The position numbers were made by a program, and so were the translations under genes. This document shows, piece by piece, positions 1 to 5,119 of a stretch of 7,626 bases of DNA. The notes beneath the pieces were generated by a model. That model worked only from the letters and a program-made list of their open reading frames with translations. It was not told the origin of the DNA and ran no database searches. This stretch comes from JACJXF01 sp964349045 (GTDB lineage: Bacteria > Bacteroidota > Bacteroidia > Bacteroidales > GCA-2748055). Each line of letters starts with the position of its first letter. Within the stretch, counting starts at the first letter, position 1. Location of the stretch: assembly GCA_964349045.1 (NCBI GenBank), contig CAYGFI010000199.1, forward strand, positions 1 through 7,626, given 5' to 3'.

Positions 1-12
1 CGCAGGTGAACC

Positions 13-100
13 CGTCACGTCCTCACGCCGTCACGCCCTCACTCCCTCAGACCCTCACGCCCTCATGTCGTCACGTCGTCACGCCCTCACGCCCTTACGT
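13..100. repeat. Octameric tandem array 1 (11 units, consensus CCTCACGC)
   Basis: Eleven consecutive 8-bp units lie in perfect register, with the TCA(C) core starting at 15, 23, 31, 39, 47, 55, 63, 71, 79, 87 and 95. Variation is by substitution only: CG or CC before the core, GC, GT, TC or AC after it, and TTAC in the last unit. No unit gains or loses a base. On the minus strand the unit reads GCGTGAGG. The last two units lie inside the 3' end of ftsH and provide its stop codon. The array is clearly richer in G+C than the surrounding genes. Whether it ends before position 13 or continues in another form outside the window cannot be seen. Function is unknown; a 3'-end mRNA element or a mobile intergenic repeat are both possible. 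Confidence 0.9.
36..62 (-). other. Predicted G-quadruplex motif downstream of ftsH
   Basis: On the minus strand, which is the sense strand of ftsH, four GGG tracts at 62-60, 54-52, 46-44 and 38-36 are separated by three 5-nt loops (CGTGA, TCTGA, AGTGA). This fits the usual G3+N1-7 quadruplex pattern. It starts 25 nt after the ftsH stop codon, so it would be in the 3' UTR of the ftsH mRNA. The motif follows directly from the octamer repeat; folding is inferred and not shown. Confidence 0.4.
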
Positions 101-2165
101 CATCCCTACTCTTCGTTGCCCTGTTTTTCTTAACAGGTGAACCTATAACAACATCCGCCACCTTAACCGGACTCTTTTTCCTGGTAAGTTTCTTCATTTC
201 CTCAGGCTTTCGACCTATCCGGGGTCCGAATATTTTTTCAACGTCTTCACTGAAGATCACTTCCTTTTCCAGAAGATTCTTAGCCAGTTGAATCAAACCG
301 GGTTTATGGTCAGATAGTATTTTCTTTGCTCTTTCATATTGCTGTTCAACCATTAATTTGGCTTCCTGATCGATCAGCTCGGCGGTTTTATCGCTATAAG
401 GTTTACTGAAAGTAAAATCAGTTTGCCCCGATGAATCGAAGAAACTCAGGTTTCCGATTTTAGGGCTCATCCCGTAATATGAGATCATGGCATAGGCGGT
501 TTTTGTAACCCTTTCCAGATCATTGAGAGCGCCGGTTGAAATTTTGGTAAAATTAATTTCTTCAGCAGCGCGACCGCCCAGAGTTGCACACATCTCATCG
601 AGCATCTGCTCCGTGGTGGTGATCGATCTCTCTTCCGGCAGGTACCAGGCAGCGCCAAGGGATCTCCCCCTGGGGATGATGGTAACTTTTACAAGCGGAT
701 TGGCATATTCCAGCAACCAGCTTACGGTTGCATGTCCGGCTTCATGAAAGGCAATAGTCTCTTTTTCTCCAACCGACATGATCTTGTTTTTCTTCTCAAG
801 TCCGCCGATGATCCTGTCAATAGCATCGAGGAAATCCTGTTTTTGCACTGACTTCTTTCCTCTGCGTGCGGCAATCAGCGCCGCTTCATTACATACATTG
901 GCAATATCTGCTCCTGAGAAACCGGGTGTCTGACGGGCCAAAAATTCAATATCAAGCGCTTTATCAATTTTCAACGGTTTCACATGTACCGCGAAAATCT
1001 CGTTTCTTTCATTCAGATCGGGTAGTTCCACATGGATCTGCCGGTCGAACCTGCCTGCTCTCAGAAGAGCGCGGTCGAGAATATCAGCCCTGTTGGTTGC
1101 TGCCAGGATGATTACCCCGCTGTTTGTGCCAAAGCCGTCCATTTCTGTCAGGAGCTGGTTCAGGGTGTTTTCACGTTCATCGTTCGCCCCGAAATTTGGA
1201 TTACGACCACGGGCGCGGCCAACGGCGTCAATCTCGTCGATAAAAACGATACAGGGAGCCTTTTCTTTAGCCTGCTTGAAAAGATCTCTCACGCGGGATG
1301 CACCAACTCCAACAAACATCTCAACGAAATCAGATCCCGAAATACTGAAAAACGGTACATGCGCCTCACCGGCAACTGCTTTAGCCAGAAGTGTTTTCCC
1401 GGTTCCCGGAGGGCCCACCAGTAAAGCGCCTTTTGGAATTTTACCTCCCAGGTCGGTATATTTTTTGGGATTTTTCAGGAAGTCAACGATCTCTTTTATT
1501 TCCATCTTGGCTTCTTCCAATCCCGCTACATCTTTAAAGTCGACTTTTACTGAAGTTTCTTTATCGAAAATCTGTGCTTTGGATTTTCCGACATTGAAAA
1601 TATTTCCCGCACCGCCGCCGCCACCGGCTCCCATACGACGGAAAATGAACATCCACACGGCTACAATAAGAATAATAGGAACAACCCAGCTTAAAATAAC
1701 TCCCAGGTAATCACTTCGCGTCTCAGTCTTGAATTCCGGCCTTTTTTCAACCGGAAGAGAAGTAATCAGGTCATTGATTTCTTTAGGTTGATCCGGGTAC
1801 TGAATGTTAAAAACAAATGCCGGACCTTCAGGTGTAAACTGGCTAAGACCTCGTTTACGGGCTTTTTCGGTAACACCGGTTTTGTTACCTGAGGAATCAG
1901 TTTTTACAAATATCTCGACCTTTTCCTTGTTAACAACAATTAGTTTGGTAACGGATTGGTCGGATACCATTTTGGAAAACTGATTCCAATCGACTTCCTT
2001 CGGCTGTTCGCCGGAATTGAAAAAGGTAATGCCAATGAAAAATATTGCTAATGCAATATATATCCAATAGCCATTAAACTTTGGTTTATTATTACCCTGT
2101 GGTTTATTAACTTTCCCGGGATTCCCGGAATTATTAGTATTATTATTATTCGAATTATCGCTCAT
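87..2165 (-). CDS. ftsH: ATP-dependent zinc metalloprotease FtsH
   Basis: Membrane-anchored AAA+ protease that forms a hexamer in the inner membrane, extracts membrane proteins and degrades them together with short-lived cytosolic proteins. The 692 residues show an Asn-rich head (4-16), a first membrane helix (about 33-49), an extracytoplasmic domain, a second helix (about 153-175) and a Gly-rich linker (179-187). The AAA module follows: Walker A GPPGTGKT (251-258), pore loop around MFVG (283-286), Walker B ending FIDE (308-311), and arginine fingers R369 and R372 in LLRAGRFDR. The protease domain has the zinc site HEAGH (474-478) with D549 as likely third ligand. All key residues are intact. 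The start ATG lies 11 bp after the rsfS stop, so the two are probably co-transcribed. A basic tail follows about residue 650, and its last codons and TGA lie in octamer array 1. Confidence 0.98.
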   Translation of the reverse strand: MSDNSNNNNTNNSGNPGKVNKPQGNNKPKFNGYWIYIALAIFFIGITFFNSGEQPKEVDWNQFSKMVSDQSVTKLIVVNKEKVEIFVKTDSSGNKTGVTEKARKRGLSQFTPEGPAFVFNIQYPDQPKEINDLITSLPVEKRPEFKTETRSDYLGVILSWVVPIILIVAVWMFIFRRMGAGGGGGAGNIFNVGKSKAQIFDKETSVKVDFKDVAGLEEAKMEIKEIVDFLKNPKKYTDLGGKIPKGALLVGPPGTGKTLLAKAVAGEAHVPFFSISGSDFVEMFVGVGASRVRDLFKQAKEKAPCIVFIDEIDAVGRARGRNPNFGANDERENTLNQLLTEMDGFGTNSGVIILAATNRADILDRALLRAGRFDRQIHVELPDLNERNEIFAVHVKPLKIDKALDIEFLARQTPGFSGADIANVCNEAALIAARRGKKSVQKQDFLDAIDRIIGGLEKKNKIMSVGEKETIAFHEAGHATVSWLLEYANPLVKVTIIPRGRSLGAAWYLPEERSITTTEQMLDEMCATLGGRAAEEINFTKISTGALNDLERVTKTAYAMISYYGMSPKIGNLSFFDSSGQTDFTFSKPYSDKTAELIDQEAKLMVEQQYERAKKILSDHKPGLIQLAKNLLEKEVIFSEDVEKIFGPRIGRKPEEMKKLTRKKSPVKVADVVIGSPVKKNRATKSRDDVRA
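2130..2150. repeat. ATT/AAT trinucleotide run in the ftsH N-terminus
   Basis: Two ATT triplets, one AGT and four more ATT triplets lie in line; on the minus strand they are AAT codons that encode the Asn-rich start of FtsH (residues 6-12, NNNNTNN). The unit is three bases, so length changes would stay in frame. Asn-rich cytosolic heads are familiar in Bacteroidota FtsH, so the run is likely a coding microsatellite without a separate role. Confidence 0.6.
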
Positions 2166-2176
2166 TGACTTTGTTA

Positions 2177-2548
2177 TTAAACATCTTCATAAATTATCGT
2201 TTTCCCATCGGCCCATAAATCTTCAAGCCGGTAAAATGCTCTTTGTTCTTCAAGAAAAATATGTACCACAACACCAGAGTAATCAATCAATACCCATTGC
2301 GAGTTTTGAACTCCTTCCACATGGGCCGGTTTTAAGCCATACAGCTCTTTAGGTTTTAATTCAACATGATCTGAAATAGCTGAAACGTGAGTTGTGGATG
2401 TGCCATGACAGATTACAAAAAAATCAAAAATCGAATTTTCTATTTCCCGAAGATCTATGCTTACAATTTTCTTGCCCTTTTTCTCTTTAATGGATTCAAT
2501 AATTACTTCTAACAGTTTTTCGTCAGTAAGATTTGCTTTCTTTTTCAT
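2177..2548 (-). CDS. rsfS: Ribosomal silencing factor RsfS (RsfA/Iojap/DUF143 family)
   Basis: Binds ribosomal protein uL14 on the large subunit and blocks subunit joining, lowering translation under starvation. The 123-residue protein is one complete family domain: a helical start (8-23), FDFFVICHGTSTTHVSAI (41-58), which corresponds to the family's DYFVI-x-G-x-S segment, and the C-terminal signature HVEG (77-80), WVLIDYSGVVVHIF (85-98), FYRLEDLW (105-112). It is slightly longer than the E. coli protein (105 residues), mainly at the N-terminus and in the loop around 63-75. The ATG at 2548-2546 gives the Lys-rich start MKKKANLTDEK. No Shine-Dalgarno is seen, but a TAnnTTTG box lies just upstream. 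The stop is 11 bp before the ftsH start, so it heads an rsfS-ftsH operon, a pairing known from other Bacteroidota. Confidence 0.95.
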   Translation of the reverse strand: MKKKANLTDEKLLEVIIESIKEKKGKKIVSIDLREIENSIFDFFVICHGTSTTHVSAISDHVELKPKELYGLKPAHVEGVQNSQWVLIDYSGVVVHIFLEEQRAFYRLEDLWADGKTIIYEDV

Positions 2549-2564
2549 TCAATCATTTTAATTG

Positions 2565-2572
2565 CAAAGTTA
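2565..2572 (-). promoter_or_regulatory. Putative -7 box (TAACTTTG) of the rsfS-ftsH operon
   Basis: On the minus strand TAACTTTG is an exact match to the Bacteroidota primary sigma factor -7 consensus TAnnTTTG. It lies 16 bp before the rsfS ATG, so transcription would begin about 10 nt before the start codon. A TTG-type -33 element is not clear at the expected distance (the bases there are TTCCC), so the call rests on one box and its position. Confidence 0.5.
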
Positions 2573-2684
2573 GTTATTTTAAGCCACAGAGGGAATTTCC
2601 TCCGGAATAAAGATTATACAGGCCTTTTATAAAGCCGGAGTATTTATTTCATGGGATTCAATAGGATTCTAAACGGTTTTTTTT

Positions 2685-2692
2685 CACTTTTG
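2685..2692 (+). promoter_or_regulatory. Weak candidate -7 box (CACTTTTG) for birA
   Basis: The sequence matches TAnnTTTG at all but the first position and lies 22 bp before the birA ATG. No convincing TTG -33 element was found 19-21 bp upstream. It is the best match in the spacer on this strand, but the region is T-rich, so chance is a real alternative. Confidence 0.3.
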
Positions 2693-2702
2693 TTTTTATT
2701 TC

Positions 2703-2709
2703 GGGGGAG
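2703..2709 (+). promoter_or_regulatory. Purine-rich ribosome-binding-like site of birA
   Basis: GGGGGAG lies with its GGAG part 5 nt before the birA ATG, which is the usual Shine-Dalgarno spacing. None of the other starts in this window has a comparable site, in line with the rarity of Shine-Dalgarno sequences in Bacteroidota. It supports the chosen start at 2715. Confidence 0.5.
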
Positions 2710-2714
2710 AGAAA

Positions 2715-3452
2715 ATGTTTTCACAAAATTACAAACTTATCCATCTTGAGAGTGTCGGTTCGACAAATTTACATGCGGCTGACCTTTTGTCAGGTAAAAA
2801 GCTGTTTGAACCGACAGTAATTTTAGCCGATCATCAGACAGAAGGAAAGGGTCAGGGCAACAATCGATGGGAAAGTGACTCTTTGCAAAATCTTCTCTTT
2901 TCTGTTGTTGTATTTCCGTCGAAAATTAAAGCCAAAGAACAGTTTTATCTTTCTAAAATTACAGTAATTGCGATACGGGAGCTTTTATCAGAGCAAATTC
3001 CTCATGTTAAAATAAAATGGCCAAATGATATCCTGGTAAATAAATTTAAAATTTCGGGAATTCTTATTGAAAACACTCTTAAGTCTGATATTATTGGCAC
3101 ATCTGTTATCGGGATAGGGATCAATGTTAACCAGGAAAATTTTACAGTACCTGCTACCAGTTTGAAGAATGAGAGCGGACAGGAATTTGACCGGATGACT
3201 CTGTTAAACCGGTTCCTTGATGTTTTCCATTATTGGTTTGAAATCCTGACGAGTCGTGATTTTGCACCAATCGACCTGGAATATTACAGACATCTTTACG
3301 GGTTTCAGCAATGGCTCAGGTTTTCCTGGGGAGGTGTGGAGTTTGAGGCATTTGTGGAAGGTGTGGAAGCTGATGGTTATCTGGCGCTGAAAGCAAGAGA
3401 TGGAAAAGTTTATAAATTTGGATTCAGGGAGGTGGAATTTCTTCCTGATTAA
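2715..3452 (+). CDS. birA: Biotin--[acetyl-CoA-carboxylase] ligase, group I (no HTH)
   Basis: Makes biotinyl-5'-AMP from biotin and ATP and transfers biotin to the lysine of biotin carboxyl carrier domains in the cytoplasm. The 245 residues begin directly with the catalytic domain: SVGSTN (13-18), the adenylate-binding loop GKGQGNNRW (44-52), KWPNDI (101-106) with the catalytic-type lysine 101, KISGILIE (112-119) and GIGINVN (133-139). A C-terminal SH3-like domain follows (about 195-245). The N-terminal helix-turn-helix of the E. coli protein is absent, so it should be an enzyme only and not a biotin-operon repressor. The loop differs slightly from the E. coli GRGRRGRKW. It is the only rightward gene until the Nudix gene, and its stop shares TTAA with the stop of the converging gene. 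Confidence 0.95.
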   Translation: MFSQNYKLIHLESVGSTNLHAADLLSGKKLFEPTVILADHQTEGKGQGNNRWESDSLQNLLFSVVVFPSKIKAKEQFYLSKITVIAIRELLSEQIPHVKIKWPNDILVNKFKISGILIENTLKSDIIGTSVIGIGINVNQENFTVPATSLKNESGQEFDRMTLLNRFLDVFHYWFEILTSRDFAPIDLEYYRHLYGFQQWLRFSWGGVEFEAFVEGVEADGYLALKARDGKVYKFGFREVEFLPD

Positions 3453-3853
3453 ATCCTGAGTTTTTCTACCTGATCCACAAGCATATCTACTAAACTTTGC
3501 AAAGGACCCTTAACCATTGTCATCATAATGGGATTCACCTGTGGTTCTATAATGAGTCTGACAGCGGTATTGATATCATCAATTTTTTTAAGCTGAATCC
3601 AGAACAGAAAGCTGATCGGAGTTTTTCCTTCAGAAGTTACCTTGATCAGGCTGAACGGAGTCTTTTCAATGATTCTCATGCCTGCATCTCCAATTCCATC
3701 GATAGTAAAACTGCATGATTCGGCAGTGGACTCCCAGTTCTTGACCTTATCAGCAGGAATGAGACTTTGAAAATTATTAAAGTCGGAAAGGAATTTAAAG
3801 ATTTTTTCGTCTGATAGATTTAACTTACCTGTTTTACTTTCAATTTTTGACAT
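3449..3853 (-). CDS. SRPBCC (START/Bet v 1-like) fold protein of unknown function
   Basis: A 134-residue soluble protein that I recognise as a small SRPBCC-type protein common in Bacteroidota. The pattern fits the fold: a short first strand (about 3-11), a helical stretch with DEKIFKFLSDFNNFQSLIP (15-33) as in coenzyme Q-binding/CoxG-like proteins, a run of strands (47-104), and a long C-terminal helix (110-132) that would close over a hydrophobic pocket. The ligand is unknown. No signal peptide or membrane segment is seen. Its ATG comes 4 bp after the pyrE stop, so it is co-transcribed with pyrE and probably translationally coupled. A role in pyrimidine metabolism is suggested only by this position. 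Its stop overlaps that of birA on the opposite strand. Confidence 0.8.
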   Translation of the reverse strand: MSKIESKTGKLNLSDEKIFKFLSDFNNFQSLIPADKVKNWESTAESCSFTIDGIGDAGMRIIEKTPFSLIKVTSEGKTPISFLFWIQLKKIDDINTAVRLIIEPQVNPIMMTMVKGPLQSLVDMLVDQVEKLRI

Positions 3854-3857
3854 AGTA

Positions 3858-4490
3858 TTATTTTTTCATCCAGTTTTCGGGATCAGTACGCCATTCAGCT
3901 AATAATTCCGACTCTTTTTTGCTGATATAACCAATTTCCAGGGCCAGTTCAAGCAGAACACTATAATTGCTGAGGGTAATGAGTTTGCAACCTGAGTCTT
4001 TAAAATTTTTCAGCGCCTGGGGAAAACTGTAACTAAATATAGCCGCCATTCCTAAAATTTCGCAGCCTGCATCGCGCAGGGCGCTGACGGTCTTCAGACT
4101 GCTGCTGCCGGTGGATATGAGATCTTCGATTACCACGACTTTCTGACCGGTTTCAACAACTCCCTCGATAAGATTTTCCAATCCATGGGATTTGGAAGCC
4201 GGGCGGACATAAACAAATGGCAGGCCCATTTTTTCAGCAACAAGAACGCCATGGGCAATGGCCCCGGTGGCGACACCCGCAATCACATCGGGTGAGGCGA
4301 AGCTTTTATTGATCTCATCTGCAAACGAATCACGGATAAAAGTCCTGATTTCCGGGAAGGATAAAGTCTTACGGTTATCGCAATAAATGGGCGAGCGCCA
4401 GCCTGAAGCCCATGTAAAAGGGTTTGCAGGTTGTAATTTAATTGACTTACTTTGCAGCAGGTACTGTGCAATTTTTTTACTGGTTTCCAT
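3858..4490 (-). CDS. pyrE: Orotate phosphoribosyltransferase
   Basis: Joins orotate and PRPP to give orotidine 5'-phosphate, the fifth step of de novo pyrimidine synthesis, as a cytoplasmic dimer. The 210-residue protein has the typical length and motifs: FTWASGWRSPIYCDNR (25-40), which resembles the orotate-side loop, the GVATGAIAHG segment (72-81), the flexible catalytic loop VRPASKSHGLENLIEG (95-110) with K100 and H102, and the PRPP-binding motif VVVIEDLISTGSS (118-130). It shows no sign of damage. The ATG at 4490-4488 is 10 bp from the divergent Nudix start, so its promoter must lie in or over the Nudix coding sequence; a TAnnTTTG match covers the Nudix start codon. The SRPBCC gene follows in the same transcript. 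Confidence 0.97.
   Translation of the reverse strand: METSKKIAQYLLQSKSIKLQPANPFTWASGWRSPIYCDNRKTLSFPEIRTFIRDSFADEINKSFASPDVIAGVATGAIAHGVLVAEKMGLPFVYVRPASKSHGLENLIEGVVETGQKVVVIEDLISTGSSSLKTVSALRDAGCEILGMAAIFSYSFPQALKNFKDSGCKLITLSNYSVLLELALEIGYISKKESELLAEWRTDPENWMKK
4423..4454 (+). promoter_or_regulatory. Putative promoter of the Nudix gene, inside pyrE
   Basis: A TTTG -33 element (4423-4426) is followed after 20 bp by TTACTTTG (4447-4454), which fits TAnnTTTG with one mismatch. The spacing matches the Bacteroidota promoter. Transcription would start near 4460, giving a leader of about 40 nt before the Nudix ATG at 4501. The whole element is within the first codons of pyrE on the opposite strand, so its bases are also constrained by coding. 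Confidence 0.4.
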
Positions 4491-4497
4491 AGTTCGT

Positions 4498-4505
4498 CAA
4501 ATGTA
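4498..4505 (-). promoter_or_regulatory. Putative -7 box (TACATTTG) of pyrE over the Nudix start codon
   Basis: Read leftward, TACATTTG matches TAnnTTTG exactly. It includes the bases of the Nudix ATG (4501-4503) and lies 7 bp before the pyrE ATG, so the pyrE mRNA would have almost no leader. No clear TTG -33 element is visible around 4525-4530 (TGT only). The match could be chance because the ATG and the following codons fix several of its bases. Confidence 0.4.
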
Positions 4506-5115
4506 TAAAGTTTTTTTTAAGGATAGAACAGTTTTTTTCAGAGATGATTTTCCGGAAACCTTCCGTACAAAATTCGGGTTGTTTTACAAATATGAATCGC
4601 GGGAAAATTTGTCAGAGATAATACGTGCATTTTTTCGCCTGGAAAAAATTAATACCCTGTATCTTTTTCATCATGATTTAGAGTTCCTGAAGCAGGAATT
4701 TAACTCCCTGTTTATAAATGTAAAAGCAGCGGGAGGACTCGTTAGAAATCAGCAGGAGGAATTTCTGGTTATCCTCCGCAATGGCATGTGGGATCTTCCT
4801 AAAGGGAAATCCGAAAAAGGTGAGTCATCTCATGATGCAGCCGTGCGAGAAGTTTCTGAGGAATGCGGAATTGATGCTCCTGAAATTCAGAACTTTCTGA
4901 TAAAAACTTTTCATGCTTACAAGCTCGATGGTAAAGCTTATTTAAAAGAAACCGACTGGTTCGAAATGAGAGTCAAAAACGATGTGAAAACCACTCCCCA
5001 GGCTAAAGAAAATATAACTGAAGTACGATGGCTTAAACGGGAGCAGGCTTACAGTATAAAGACGAACACCTACACCTTGATCCTCGATGTTTTAACTGAA
5101 GCAAAAATTCACTGA
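4501..5115 (+). CDS. Nudix hydrolase family protein
   Basis: Nudix enzymes cleave a nucleoside diphosphate linked to another group and need Mg2+ or Mn2+. The 204-residue protein has an intact Nudix box, G102-x5-E108-x7-R116-E117-V-x-E120-E121-x-G123-I124, including the metal-binding glutamates. Before it lies an extension of about 75 residues (1-75) which I cannot assign, then the core strand AAGGLVRNQQEEFLVILRNGMWDLPKG (76-102). Substrate cannot be told from sequence. I chose the ATG at 4501 (MYKVFFKDR). The frame stays open to an ATG at 4387, but that would put the start deep inside pyrE and add a Cys-rich, unrelated-looking segment. It diverges from pyrE, a neighbourhood that I believe recurs in Bacteroidota. 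Its stop is 4 bp from the stop of the converging gene. Confidence 0.9.
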   Translation: MYKVFFKDRTVFFRDDFPETFRTKFGLFYKYESRENLSEIIRAFFRLEKINTLYLFHHDLEFLKQEFNSLFINVKAAGGLVRNQQEEFLVILRNGMWDLPKGKSEKGESSHDAAVREVSEECGIDAPEIQNFLIKTFHAYKLDGKAYLKETDWFEMRVKNDVKTTPQAKENITEVRWLKREQAYSIKTNTYTLILDVLTEAKIH

Positions 5116-5119
5116 CAGT

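Larger units (their letters stand above)
2549..2714. promoter_or_regulatory. Divergent intergenic region between rsfS and birA
   Basis: These 166 bp must hold the promoters for both the rsfS-ftsH operon (leftward) and birA (rightward). The rsfS side has a good -7 box. The birA side has only a weak one (CACTTTTG at 2685-2692). In between lies a 6-bp inverted repeat, CTCCGG at 2600-2605 and CCGGAG at 2635-2640, and a small dyad GGAA-T-TTCC at 2592-2600. No open reading frame or RNA gene was recognised here. Confidence 0.6.

Noticed and set aside
13..100. Array 1 as a CRISPR
   Set aside because: The period is 8 bp with no spacer-sized unique segments, and no cas gene is present.
1093..1710. A 205-codon plus-strand open frame, and smaller ones at 523-747, 866-1111 and 1032-1424
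   Set aside because: All lie antisense inside the well-conserved ftsH coding sequence, and their translations resemble no family that I recognise.
2715..2790. BirA as a biotin repressor controlling the divergent spacer
   Set aside because: The protein starts directly with the catalytic domain and has no helix-turn-helix region.
3497..3718. Plus-strand frame opposite the SRPBCC gene, and one at 6706-6936 opposite coaD
   Set aside because: Short antisense frames without motifs or start signals; the opposite-strand genes are recognisable families.
4283..4471. Small minus-strand frame inside pyrE, and similar ones at 6133-6330 and 6387-6626 in the thioredoxin-like gene
   Set aside because: They are alternate frames of the same strand overlapped by better-supported genes, with no recognisable motif.
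4387..4500. Extended start of the Nudix gene at 4387
   Set aside because: It would overlap pyrE by more than 100 bp, the added residues look like antisense translation of pyrE, and the ATG at 4501 gives a typical N-terminus.
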